Of a stretch of DNA of 64,000 bases, positions 32,673 through 40,589 are shown one piece after another. The position numbers were made by a program, and so were the translations under genes. The notes below the pieces were generated by a model that saw only the letters and a program-made list of their open reading frames with translations, did no database searches and had not been told where the DNA came from. Origin of the DNA: Pseudomonadota bacterium (lineage in GTDB: Bacteria; Pseudomonadota; Gammaproteobacteria; Halothiobacillales; Halothiobacillaceae); NCBI GenBank assembly GCA_021801265.1, contig JAJYYE010000002.1, forward strand, positions 1 to 64,000. The letters run 5' to 3'. Position 1 is the stretch's first letter; each line of letters begins with the position of its first letter.

Positions 32673-33220
32673 TGGAAGGCAACATGGATGAGGTGCTGGA
32701 TGATCTGCCACCCGATGTCAGGGCTGAGGCCGCACGGATTGCGGCGAAAGCCGGACTCCGCGCGGATGATCCGGCATGGGTGTTGGCCAGACTAATTGCT
32801 GAATCTCAACATGAAGTCCTGTCACGGACTGATTCACTTCCCTCACGTATTGATGAGGCAGGGAAACGATTTGGTCAGGCGCTTGCCGGGGTTGCCAGCC
32901 CGGTGGCGGAAGCGCTTGGCAAGGTTGAAGTAGTGGTACAGAGACAGCTTTCGGATATCGACAAGAAACTGGATCAAGCGGCGTCAAAAAAAGTGGAATC
33001 GGTGACCGGGGTCTGGGCTGACGCCGCGCATAAGGAGGTGCAAAAACGACTAAAAAATGAAGGCAGACGCAGTGTTCTCATCTGGGGGGTTGCCGGAGCG
33101 GCGATGGCCGTAGCAATGATGGTGGCGGGCGGACTGGTCTGGAATGTTGTCATCAAAACAGGCTCAGTTTACGAATGCCAGACTTTCCACGAGGAGTTGT
33201 GGTGCAGGGTTAGGAATTAA
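32672..33220 (+). CDS. StbC-like membrane protein
   Basis: This 182-residue protein has a long soluble helical region (about residues 1-130, with SPVAEALGKVEVVVQRQLSD predicted to be coiled). One C-terminal membrane segment follows (VLIWGVAGAAMAVAMMVAGGLV), with a short tail holding two cysteines. Third gene in the stb-like set and translationally coupled to the ATPase. The match to StbC is by position and topology, not by clear sequence identity. Confidence 0.6.
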   Translation: MEGNMDEVLDDLPPDVRAEAARIAAKAGLRADDPAWVLARLIAESQHEVLSRTDSLPSRIDEAGKRFGQALAGVASPVAEALGKVEVVVQRQLSDIDKKLDQAASKKVESVTGVWADAAHKEVQKRLKNEGRRSVLIWGVAGAAMAVAMMVAGGLVWNVVIKTGSVYECQTFHEELWCRVRN

Positions 33221-33245
33221 AATTTATTTAGTTTTAGGTATGATA

Positions 33246-33269
33246 ATCACGCGGTGCCCGCCGCGTGAT
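33246..33269 (+). repeat. Perfect 9-bp hairpin after the stb-like operon
   Basis: ATCACGCGG (33246-33254) and CCGCGTGAT (33261-33269) enclose a six-base loop. There is no T run, so it is not a simple terminator. It lies between the stb-like operon and the terminator at 33293. Confidence 0.6.
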
Positions 33270-33290
33270 GTTTATGCGAAATGTGTTAAA

Positions 33291-34358
33291 TCAAGCTGCC
33301 GTTCCCGCGGCGGCTTTTTTATGGTTTTCAAACACCTGAATCAGAGGTTCTTCCGGGCTGAGCTCTTTCAGACGCGACAGTACTTCGGGCGGAACCAATT
33401 CCGGGTTCCGGGGGAACTTCCGCATATTGCTATTGATCTCGCTCTTCAACACGTTTATCTCGTGTTCATGGTTTTCAGGCAGCGCAGCATCCGAATCCCC
33501 CGCTCCCGCGAGTCGATTTTTAGCCTGCCCGGCTGTCTCACCGGGGCGAGCGGCATCGGATAAACTTACTGGGTCCCATCCACCTCTTTTTAATATCCCT
33601 CTTACGGCTCCAATCACGTCATGGCCGTCCTGGATTAAATACATCGTGATCGCGTCAACGTCCCGCTCAGTAAGGGCCTCTCCACCTTTCAAAGTAAGCT
33701 TCGAGAGTTGGAAACGGAAGTAGTTCGTGGATGATCTTTTAACCCGCCTCAGCAACTCTGGCCACTTCTCGTGATTTTGGAATAATAATTCAACACACTC
33801 ACCCGCCGGAGGCGGCGGCTTCGCTCCCTGAGCCTCTGGCTCATGGGTATCCCGCGCCGGAGGCGCGGGTGAGTAGTTGTTAACTACTATTGGTGAATAT
33901 TCCTGGTAGCCCCCCCCTTTCCCATCCATGCGACTCCCATCCATGCGTTTGGGGGGGATGGAGCGTAGATTCTGCGAATTTTCCCCACCCCCCCGATTTG
34001 GGGGGATGGAAGATAAAAGGGTATCAAGAAGTGGTGCGTCGGTGAATTCGTACTCCCAAATGATCGCGTTTTCTATGATTTTGTTGGCTTTTCGCGAGAA
34101 AACTGCTCCACGCTTTTTGGTAACAGACAGGTAACCTACTGCCACCATCTCGTCCCGCATTCGCGGCCATTTTTTATCAGAGATCCCTAGCGTGTGACAC
34201 ATATGCCCAATTCGAAAATTCCAGTCATTTGGACGACTTAGCGCCCAACCAAGAACGGTTCTAGTGTCCAACGAAAGTCTCAAATCTAAGAATACGGCAG
34301 TGGGAAATATAGAAATCTCCGGTAAACTTAACCTTACTTTTGCGTTACCGGTATTCAT
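33291..34358 (-). CDS. HTH replication-initiator-like protein
   Basis: The ATG at 34358 gives a 355-residue protein. Its first 110 residues form a winged-helix domain (LDTRTVLGWALSRPNDWNFR, then GHMCHTLGISDKKWPRMRDE). This is like the N-terminal domains of phage and plasmid replication proteins that read an HTH plus wing. The middle is Gly/Pro-rich, and the end is helical. It may initiate replication of the excised element. It overlaps the upstream gene by four bases (ATGA). Confidence 0.6.
   Translation of the reverse strand: MNTGNAKVRLSLPEISIFPTAVFLDLRLSLDTRTVLGWALSRPNDWNFRIGHMCHTLGISDKKWPRMRDEMVAVGYLSVTKKRGAVFSRKANKIIENAIIWEYEFTDAPLLDTLLSSIPPNRGGGENSQNLRSIPPKRMDGSRMDGKGGGYQEYSPIVVNNYSPAPPARDTHEPEAQGAKPPPPAGECVELLFQNHEKWPELLRRVKRSSTNYFRFQLSKLTLKGGEALTERDVDAITMYLIQDGHDVIGAVRGILKRGGWDPVSLSDAARPGETAGQAKNRLAGAGDSDAALPENHEHEINVLKSEINSNMRKFPRNPELVPPEVLSRLKELSPEEPLIQVFENHKKAAAGTAA
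33293..33320 (+). terminator. Rho-independent terminator of the stb-like operon
   Basis: A 9-bp stem with one G-U pair (33293-33301 with 33308-33316) is followed by a run of six Ts. It overlaps the last codons of the convergent replication-initiator-like gene. Confidence 0.8.
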
Positions 34359-34903
34359 TCCGCCACCCCCTGGTCCAGGTCCAGGTCGAGCTGCACCAGC
34401 GCCGAACAATCAGTCCCTGACCAGCCCTCAGGTGTCTGGGGCCTTTTTACCCACTTCCTAACCTTCGCAAGGATTCGGTAAAAAACAGCCCGAGGAATAC
34501 CGACCGCCGGGGCCGACGACGTGATCGTATCGGCGCCGCCGACCCTCCGCATTTCTGACAACACTCTGATGATTTTTTCGCGATGCCTAATAGGACACAT
34601 CATCATGATTTCGTATAGTTTTTCTTCCGGGTCTTCCGGCTCCTCATCTGGATTCGGGGCAGGAAGATCAAAAAAATCATCTTCATCAGAGGAAAAATGA
34701 ACCTCCCCTGCTGAATGATCGTTGCGAATATTTTGATGGTGGAATCGCCTGGCCAGCCGGACCTTGCGCCCCGAATCAGTTTGTAGCTGGCATTCAAACG
34801 CCTGCCCTTGATCAATTTGTAGTCCGTGACCCTCGCATTCCCTTTTAAATTCGAGGACTTGAGCCCAGATTTCGATCTGGGTGTGGTCGATGGGGCGCGT
34901 CAT
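34355..34903 (-). CDS. Hypothetical protein in replication-like operon
   Basis: The 182-residue product is not recognised. It has an acidic middle (HFSSDEDDFFDLPAPNPDEE) and a C-terminal helical domain (EKIIRVLSEMRRVGGADTIT, then VPRAVFYRILAKVRKWV-like sequence) that may be a helix-turn-helix. It overlaps genes on both sides by four bases, so the three-gene operon is translationally coupled. Confidence 0.6.
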   Translation of the reverse strand: MTRPIDHTQIEIWAQVLEFKRECEGHGLQIDQGQAFECQLQTDSGRKVRLARRFHHQNIRNDHSAGEVHFSSDEDDFFDLPAPNPDEEPEDPEEKLYEIMMMCPIRHREKIIRVLSEMRRVGGADTITSSAPAVGIPRAVFYRILAKVRKWVKRPQTPEGWSGTDCSALVQLDLDLDQGVAE

Positions 34904-35193
34904 TTCACACCTCCTTTTTTAGACACACGTGTATTAGAAACACGTGGCACGGAAGGAGGGGAAGATTGATTTTCAGAAACAGGTGGCCATTGCAAACGCC
35001 CTTCAAGCCACTCGGTGAGCACCGATTTACTGCTGATGCGGACATTCCCTACTTTGCGATGAGGAATTTGATCAGCGTGCCGCCGGAAGGTTGCAATTGG
35101 AATTTTGAGAAATTCGACGAACTGCTGATCACCTCTGATTATTTGTGATCCAGTATCAATGTCAGTTAATTGATTGCTTTTATTGGTTTTCAT
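34900..35193 (-). CDS. Excisionase-like (MerR-fold) DNA-binding protein
   Basis: This 97-residue protein has a helix-turn-helix of the excisionase/MerR-like type (QFVEFLKIPIATFRRHADQI, then PHRKVGNVRISSKSVLTEWL). The C-terminal 30 residues are Ser/Pro-rich. It probably represses its own operon or directs excision with the integrase at 36063. A symmetric AT-rich operator lies directly upstream. Confidence 0.65.
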   Translation of the reverse strand: MKTNKSNQLTDIDTGSQIIRGDQQFVEFLKIPIATFRRHADQIPHRKVGNVRISSKSVLTEWLEGRLQWPPVSENQSSPPSVPRVSNTRVSKKGGVK

Positions 35194-35198
35194 TATGA

Positions 35199-35240
35199 AA
35201 AACCTCTTTAAATTTAATATTAAATTTATGTCGAGGTTTT
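35199..35240 (-). promoter_or_regulatory. Nested palindromic operator before excisionase-like gene
   Basis: A perfect 18-bp palindrome, AAATTTAATATTAAATTT (35210-35227), lies inside a wider inverted repeat with arms AAAACCTC (35199-35206) and GAGGTTTT (35233-35240). It ends six bases before the gene start at 35193. Binding there would block expression. Confidence 0.65.
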
Positions 35241-35272
35241 AAAGCACGATGGCAAAACCCCGGCTGCACGGA

Positions 35273-35812
35273 TTAGCAGTCGGAGAGTGGCGGGCGCATC
35301 TCTGGTTTTATGTATCTATTCAAAAATTGAGAGGCGTCAAATTCAAATTTCTCATAAAAAACAGCTTGAATAACAAGAGACCGGTATACCTTGATTTTAT
35401 CGGCCACTGGTTTAGCTAGTGAAACCAATAAAGAAACCCAAAAAGAAACGGCAACCACACTATAAATAGCGAGCAACGAATACAGTAAATTAGAACTTAC
35501 AATTCCGGGAGCGGAGGCAATATGCAGTACTAACTTAAAAATCAAAAATGAAAAAAATGCAAAAATAAACAATATAGTACGTGCACGCCACTTTCCCTTA
35601 CGGGAGTGGAAGTTCAGATATTTACAAATATGCGATTTCGAAATTATTCGAGCAGCCGCCTGAACCCATGGGGCGCGGACTAACACTGCCAATAAGACCA
35701 CGACCGGGTTTATCCTGGCAAGGTGCAATTCAAGGCGCATGATCGTGTTCGAAGCATTCATGAACGCAAATGATATCCAGTTGACTAGGTGTGTCAACCA
35801 CAAAAACATCAC
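35273..35812 (-). CDS. Hypothetical membrane protein
   Basis: The 179-residue product has three or four hydrophobic segments (INPVVVLLAVLVRAPWV, ILFIFAFFSFLIFKLVLHIA, LLYSLLAIYSVVAVSFWVSL). No family is recognised. It is flanked by the AT-rich region upstream of the integrase end and the excisionase-like operon. Base composition is more AT-rich than its neighbours, which suggests a different origin. Confidence 0.5.
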   Translation of the reverse strand: MMFLWLTHLVNWISFAFMNASNTIMRLELHLARINPVVVLLAVLVRAPWVQAAARIISKSHICKYLNFHSRKGKWRARTILFIFAFFSFLIFKLVLHIASAPGIVSSNLLYSLLAIYSVVAVSFWVSLLVSLAKPVADKIKVYRSLVIQAVFYEKFEFDASQFLNRYIKPEMRPPLSDC

Positions 35813-35841
35813 ATGTTGTTGTTTATATTGGTGTTTTTATG

Positions 35842-36006
35842 TATACCAAAAAATAAGTCCATTTAGCTTAGCGAGTGATCTTCACAAATACAAAAAAGCC
35901 AAAAAATAAATAACGCATTGATTTTAAATGATTATAAAACACACAATCATCTTTCTTGCCATGGCGTATGAATTTTCGACGATTTTTTAGTTATACCAAA
36001 AAATAA
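35842..36006. repeat. AT-rich region with CCAAAAAATAA repeats
   Basis: CCAAAAAATAA occurs at 35846, 35899 and 35996; the first and third extend to a 15-base direct repeat, TATACCAAAAAATAA. The segment is strongly AT-rich and lies between the membrane protein and the integrase. It may bind an architectural protein or excisionase, or hold the promoter of the gene at 35812. Confidence 0.55.
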
Positions 36007-36062
36007 AAATTAACTTGAATTAACTAAATTTCAAAACGAGTTTTTCACAATTTTTAAAGAAA

Positions 36063-37049
36063 TTAATCCAACTTCGCCGCCAAATCCTCTGCCCTGAGGT
36101 GCGTGTAACGAGCCAACATCGCAGGCGATTTATGGCCTGTGATCGAAGCAACTTCCATCAATTGCAATCCCTTTTCAAAGAATCGACTTGTTGCTTCGTG
36201 GCGAAGGTCATGAAATGTCAGCCCTTCAATACCTGCCCTAGGGCATACGCGTGCCCATGCAGACCGGAATCCCCCGGACGATTGATAAGACCACACCCTT
36301 CCTGAAATTCGCCTTGGCAATGCTTTAAGAACATCAACAGCCCTCATCGACAGGGGTACAGTTCTAGCCGCTCCGTTTTTCGTGATCGGTAAATGACAGA
36401 CCCTCATATCAAGGTCTATGTGCTTCCATTCCATGCCTAGAATTTCCCCTTGCCGCATCCCCGTTTCAATGGCTATACGTACAATCGCTGCCATTTCATG
36501 ACTGGTAGATGCAGCAGATTCCATCAGGCGCGCCTCCTCATCACCATCAAGACGACGGTCGCGCCCCCGTGGCAAACGCGGCTTGCGGACAAACTCGGTG
36601 GGATTGGTAAGGCTTTCCATTCCCCATTCACGCCTGGCAACAGTGAATAAGTTGGAGATAACGGCGAGATATAATCGGATCGTATTTGCCGCAAGTCCCC
36701 TACCCTGCATATCCGCCACCACATCAGCGAGATCAGAGCCACGAATTGAAGCCAGCGACCGAATTGACAGAGGATGCTCAATCCATAGCTTTATGCGCCC
36801 CTCTTCCGCCGCTGTATTACGTTTTGTAGGTGTGATTTCTCGGCGGTATCGCTCCAGCGCTGTACCTAGGGTGGTGCTTTCTGATTCTGTGCGGCTAACA
36901 AAAACGCCGCGAACCATCTCCGACTCTACTACACTCGCCCACGCAGCGGCTTCCTTGCGCGTGGCAAAGGTTTTAGTCTGGGACAAGAAACCCTTTTTAC
37001 GTATTTGAGCCTCCCATTGAGAAGCTCCACGTTTTCGAATCGTCGCCAT
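36063..37049 (-). CDS. int: Tyrosine recombinase (integrase)
   Basis: This 328-residue phage-type integrase carries the catalytic set: Arg in ETGMRQGEI (about residue 196), HDLRHE (about 281), His in TGHKS and Tyr in ARYTHL (about 313). The N-terminal part is an arm-binding domain (MATIRKRGASQWEAQIRKKG) and a SAM-like core-binding domain. I chose the ATG at 37049 because GGAGG lies just upstream. It reads away from the tRNA-Cys fragment about 90 bases upstream, the usual arrangement for a tRNA-targeting island integrase. Confidence 0.92.
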   Translation of the reverse strand: MATIRKRGASQWEAQIRKKGFLSQTKTFATRKEAAAWASVVESEMVRGVFVSRTESESTTLGTALERYRREITPTKRNTAAEEGRIKLWIEHPLSIRSLASIRGSDLADVVADMQGRGLAANTIRLYLAVISNLFTVARREWGMESLTNPTEFVRKPRLPRGRDRRLDGDEEARLMESAASTSHEMAAIVRIAIETGMRQGEILGMEWKHIDLDMRVCHLPITKNGAARTVPLSMRAVDVLKALPRRISGRVWSYQSSGGFRSAWARVCPRAGIEGLTFHDLRHEATSRFFEKGLQLMEVASITGHKSPAMLARYTHLRAEDLAAKLD

Positions 37050-37140
37050 ATGCACCTCCAATTTCACACCAACTGTGGCAAAATTGTGGCACAAAATCAT
37101 AAATCTCGATAAAACGGCTACATTTCAATGCGTGATTTTA

Positions 37141-37187
37141 GGATTGCAAATCCGCTTACCTCGGTTCGATTCCGGGTCCAGCCTCCA
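37141..37187 (+). other. tRNA-Cys 3' fragment: attachment site at island right end
   Basis: The sequence has the anticodon arm of tRNA-Cys (GGATTGCAAATCC, anticodon GCA), variable loop, T arm (CTCGGTTCGATTCCGGG), the 3' acceptor strand TCCAGCC and TCCA. No D arm or 5' acceptor strand precedes it, so it is a duplicated 3' end and not a full gene. It is flanked by the integrase on the left and the ordinary tRNA terminator on the right. The intact gene should be at the left end, outside the window. Confidence 0.85.
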
Positions 37188-37203
37188 ATAAAATCAAACA
37201 CTT

Positions 37204-37226
37204 AACCCGCCAAGCGCGGGTTTTTT
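37204..37226 (+). terminator. Terminator of the original tRNA-Cys gene
   Basis: AACCCGC (37204-37210) and GCGGGTT (37216-37222) form a stem with a five-base loop, followed by Ts to 37226. It lies 17 bases after the tRNA 3' end and was probably its terminator before the island inserted. Confidence 0.8.
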
Positions 37227-37339
37227 GTTGGCCGCGGGACACTAATCCACACCAAAACACGACACCCAACCAAAGTAACCCACCACAACCACAGGTAATT
37301 TCGCGGAATATTTTGCGCGATAGATTGTGGGAAGCCCAC

Positions 37340-37809
37340 TGTTCGTCTACGAGCTGGCGGCGCTCCTCCAGAAGCAGCGTCAGCGCGCGAATGCCGGAGC
37401 TTTGCGGGCGAAGTGGCTTCAACTTATCCCGGTGATGCATGAGAATCTCAAGAGCGATCTGTGCATCCGTTGGGTCTGACTTGGCGCGGCTGGGCTTGAA
37501 GGCTTGCCGGTATTTAGCGAGTGTGGCCGGATTGATCGGGAACAGGACCAGGAAATCGTACTTTTGCAGTGCATAGACCAATGCGCCGCGGGATGTCTCG
37601 ATGCAGATAGCCACGGGCCGGCCGTGGAATCTGTGCCGCAGGGTGACCACCCAGTCTTCAATGTCAGCCGGGCGATGCGGCAGGACAGCAAACTCTCGCT
37701 GGACGCCGTCTGCAGCCTGCAGACAAATGTCGTGCTTGGTATCTGCCCAGTCGATACCGATAAAGGCGGTAAATTCGCCGCCGGATTGAAGTGTGAGTTG
37801 AGATTTCAT
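37340..37809 (-). pseudogene. IS110-family recombinase, N-terminal fragment
   Basis: From the ATG at 37809 the frame encodes about 157 residues of the DEDD domain of IS110-family recombinases: FIGIDWADTKHDICLQ, CIETSRGALVYALQ and AKSDPTDAQIALEIL supply the D, E, D, D residues. After QLVDEQ homology stops and unrelated sequence follows. The C-terminal Tnp domain with its catalytic serine is missing, so it cannot act alone. The full protein is usually 330-400 residues. Confidence 0.82.
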
Positions 37810-38095
37810 GATGACCTCCGGAGTGCTAGGCTGAAGGCACGGGATGTGCGTGCTTGGGCGCTGCGAAGGCAATATAAGAGAGAGCCGGTGTGACGGCAAG
37901 CCCTGAGTATTCGTTGTCGCGCTCAAGCGCACCTGCGGATTCGAAACCAAAGCGGTGATCATCGGGTGATTTGGCCGAGAAATTCGTAATCCGCAGGCGC
38001 ATATCCCGCTTCCACCGACAGCTACCTGTCGGCTGTGATCAGTATCACAGAAAGCGGGATGGACTAACTATATCGGCCAAGAAGCTGTCGGTGGA
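37810..38095 (-). ncRNA. IS110 5' noncoding region, possible bridge RNA (copy 1)
   Basis: About 285 bases upstream of the recombinase fragment are conserved with an inverted copy at 40590-40893. On the recombinase-sense strand they hold two perfect 7-bp hairpins (38033-38050 and 38015-38032), flanked by a 9-bp outer stem (ATCCCGCTT/AAGCGGGAT), and a longer stem with arms around GCGCCTGCGGATT and AATCCGCAGGTGCGC. IS110 elements encode a structured bridge RNA in this position. Transcription is not shown. Confidence 0.5.
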
Positions 38096-38116
38096 AGTTG
38101 GCTTATTTTTTACGCT

Positions 38117-38147
38117 GAATACCTTTGGAAAAAGGTATTCATTTTTT
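38117..38147. terminator. Hairpin terminator
   Basis: GAATACCTTT and AAAGGTATTC form a perfect 10-bp stem with loop GGAA (38117-38140), followed on the plus strand by ATTTTTT. It overlaps the stop of the exonuclease fragment on the minus strand. Confidence 0.65.
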
Positions 38148-38281
38148 CCGTCCAATAGTTTGAATCTGGCGCAGCAGGTTCTCGCCAATCATCTCCAACT
38201 CATAGCGTTGCTTTAATTCACTTTGGATGCGCATCAACAGATGAGCGGTTTCCTCCGCATCAGCCAAAGCACGATGGAACT
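38139..38281 (-). pseudogene. DnaQ-type exonuclease, C-terminal fragment
   Basis: The frame encodes HRALADAEETAHLLMRIQSE and then LKQRYELEMIGENLLRQIQT before its stop. HRALADAExTAHLL is the last motif of DnaQ-family 3'-5' exonucleases. The rest of the gene is absent; sequence upstream belongs to an integrase remnant on the other strand. It is a deletion scar. Confidence 0.75.
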
Positions 38282-38302
38282 ACCCCGTTTGCGGTAAGTG
38301 CA

Positions 38303-38512
38303 ATGTTTGTACAAGGGTTCCTAATCGATGGTTTGGCCACCATGATGGCAGGCCTCCAAAACCCGCCTCACGTCGTGGAGCTTTGCCTTAACCATATGGA
38401 AAGCAATCGAATGAAACGCATTTATCAACTTTACGAGTATGAACCGCAGATGAAAACAGCTTGGAACGCACTAGGAAAAAGGTTGGAAGAATTGCTAGGC
38501 CAAGCCTCATAA
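38303..38512 (+). pseudogene. Integrase C-terminal remnant
   Basis: The frame reads LIDGLATMMAGLQNPPHVVE, then LCLNHMESNRMKRIYQLYEY and a helical tail. PPHVVE..LNH and the Y.Y.. region match the end of P4-type tyrosine recombinases. The catalytic Arg and the N-terminal two thirds are missing. It shows that another integrative element once occupied this site. Confidence 0.7.
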
Positions 38513-38588
38513 AGCGACTGCAAAATTTGATGGAATTGTCCGTCAAACCCCACAACCACGATGCTACTTCATCGTGTACTTGGTTTAC

Positions 38589-39710
38589 TCATTCCAGATT
38601 CAACTCATAGCTGGTACTTCGTCCGCCCGCCTCGGACTTAACGAGAACACCCATATCAATGAGCTCATTGATATCACGCAGGGCAGTGCCAGAAGAACAC
38701 TTGGCGATTTTGCCCCACTTCTGGGCCGTCAAATTACCCTCGAAGCCATCCAGCAGCTTGTTCAGCATCTTGGTCTGGCGCTCATTCATGGAGATTCCAC
38801 CAAGACGCTGCCAGAAGCGCGCCTTAACCAAGACTGCATCCAGGGTACGGCCCGCATCCTTGATGGCGCGTTCCAAGGTACCAAGGAACCAACCCAACCA
38901 GATGGTAACGTCCATTCCTGATTTCTGGGTGGCTTCCAGAATATCGTAGTAGTCTCGCCAATCTCGCTGTATCTGTGCCGACAGGCTATAGAACCGCTGA
39001 GGGCTGCCATCGGCACGAGCAAGCAGAAGATCGCCAACGGCCCGAGCGATTCGCCCATTACCATCATCGAATGGATGCAGGGTCACAAACCACAGATGGC
39101 CTAATCCCGCCTTGATCAACGGCGAATGATCCCCGTTGTGATTCAGCCATTCGAGAAAGTGAGCCATTTCGTGATCAAGCCGATCAGCGGGCGGCGCCTG
39201 ATAGTGGACACGCTGGCGGCCAAACGGCCCGGAAACCACTTGCATCGGACCATCTTCTTCATCGTCACGCCACGGACCAACCTTGATTTTACTCATGCCG
39301 GAGTACCCTGTCGGGAATAGGGACGCATGCCAGCCAAACAGTCGCTCAGGCGTCACCTCGGACTCGGCATTGCCAGTAGCATCCAGCACCATATCCACGA
39401 CCCCATCGACGTGTCGATCCACAGGCGCTAAGGCCCCAATGTCTACACCGAGCCGGCGGGCAATTGAGGAACGCACCGACTGGACATTCAAGGAATCCCC
39501 CTCGATCTCGCTGGACTTGACCACATCATCGGTTAGTGCGGTCAGGGAGGCCTCGCTGCGCAGTTGTGAGCCGACATCAGCCAAACGGCCAATCAACAAC
39601 CCTTGAGCCATGCTGACACGGCCTAAAAGCCCAACGAGAGCACCGAGGTCATACTGCCAGCATGGCCAGTTCTCCAGCTCCCAGATGTAGGTGTATTCTC
39701 TTCGCTTCAT
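38589..39710 (-). CDS. Fic-domain protein with N-terminal inhibitory motif
   Basis: This 373-residue protein should transfer AMP or a related group to a target protein. The active-site loop is HPFDDGNGRIAR (about residues 210-221), complete with the catalytic His. The inhibitory helix motif SSEIEGD (about 65-71) lies in the N-terminal part, making it a self-inhibited class II Fic protein. A C-terminal winged helix (TAQKWGKIAKCSSGTALRDI) follows. The ATG at 39710 was chosen; the gene stands alone between IS110 remnants. Confidence 0.9.
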   Translation of the reverse strand: MKRREYTYIWELENWPCWQYDLGALVGLLGRVSMAQGLLIGRLADVGSQLRSEASLTALTDDVVKSSEIEGDSLNVQSVRSSIARRLGVDIGALAPVDRHVDGVVDMVLDATGNAESEVTPERLFGWHASLFPTGYSGMSKIKVGPWRDDEEDGPMQVVSGPFGRQRVHYQAPPADRLDHEMAHFLEWLNHNGDHSPLIKAGLGHLWFVTLHPFDDGNGRIARAVGDLLLARADGSPQRFYSLSAQIQRDWRDYYDILEATQKSGMDVTIWLGWFLGTLERAIKDAGRTLDAVLVKARFWQRLGGISMNERQTKMLNKLLDGFEGNLTAQKWGKIAKCSSGTALRDINELIDMGVLVKSEAGGRSTSYELNLE

Positions 39711-39874
39711 GTGGAAATTGTACGCCCTATTCGCTGCAGTCGGCAAATATTCTCATCAAATAATGAGGAGAAAATAATGGCATTCCCTCAAAGGGCATAA
39801 AAAGCGGCTCAATGGCCGGACTTTTATGGATACTCCCCCTTTTTTAGCGGTTGGCTACAGTAATTTTTGGGGGT

Positions 39875-40273
39875 TCATTGATTTCTGCCGCTAGAAACAT
39901 GGGCGGCAAAGCCGTCTCTTGCCTCTTGGGTGAGTTCTGATAAATCACTAGCGGGCACACGCTGCACTTCAATTTTCATCGTGGATGCAGCAGTGCACAT
40001 CTGAGTCGCGAAATCTTCAGATGCAATGAAAAGAGACGTGGGTCGCCCACCTGCCTGGTTGGCTGACGCGCTTAGAAGCTTCCTTGCCTGTATCTCTGAA
40101 ATTTCTGGCTGTGTTGTCGAAATCATTTCCATCCCGCAGATCATGCCCGAGTACGCATCCATGATCGCCATGGCGTGGAAATCACCATCCATTTCGGTTG
40201 GTATTGGTGCGCCATTTAAACGAAATAGAATCCAGGCTTCGTTTCGGCCGAATGTTGATGGATCAATAATCAT
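39875..40273 (-). CDS. Hypothetical protein
   Basis: The 132-residue product is not recognised with confidence. It starts MIIDPSTFGRNEAWILFRLN and has an alternating strand/helix pattern (DFHAMAIMDAYSGMICGMEM, then RPTSLFIASEDFATQMCTAA), compatible with a small alpha/beta domain. No operon partner. The gene is between Fic and a MITE-like repeat, in a region of remnants, so it may be cargo of an older insertion. Confidence 0.5.
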   Translation of the reverse strand: MIIDPSTFGRNEAWILFRLNGAPIPTEMDGDFHAMAIMDAYSGMICGMEMISTTQPEISEIQARKLLSASANQAGGRPTSLFIASEDFATQMCTAASTMKIEVQRVPASDLSELTQEARDGFAAHVSSGRNQ

Positions 40274-40303
40274 GGGAGTCCTATTTCTGGAAACCTAACG
40301 ACG

Positions 40304-40455
40304 CTGTAGAAAAACCCCTTGAAGGGGGAAAATAGCCATTTTCAAGGGGTGCCTTTGCCCCTTCCCGACAGGACGATAGTCGATTATAGAGCGTTTTGGG
40401 AAGTCGGTTTGTGCTCATGGTCATGAAAATTTTTACCAATGGGGTTTTTCTACAG
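40304..40455. mobile_element. 152-bp MITE-like element
   Basis: Perfect 15-bp terminal inverted repeats, CTGTAGAAAAACCCC (40304-40318) and GGGGTTTTTCTACAG (40441-40455), bound a noncoding 152-bp unit. Inside, CCCCTTGAA and TTCAAGGGG form another hairpin near the left end. No transposase frame and no clear target duplication were seen. Confidence 0.7.
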
Positions 40456-40589
40456 CCTCAACGTTGGAGAAAAGCGGACCGCCGCTTGCAGCAGATCCGC
40501 TTGACCGAAAGGTTAACCCATATGAGCGATGGGGGCTCTACCCCGATAGCACGAACACTTCAAAAGTGTCTTGGACTCCCAAGTGCTCA

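Noticed and set aside
37141-37187. A complete tRNA-Cys gene
   Set aside because: Only anticodon arm, T arm and 3' acceptor strand are present. The bases before it do not form a D arm or a matching 5' acceptor strand.
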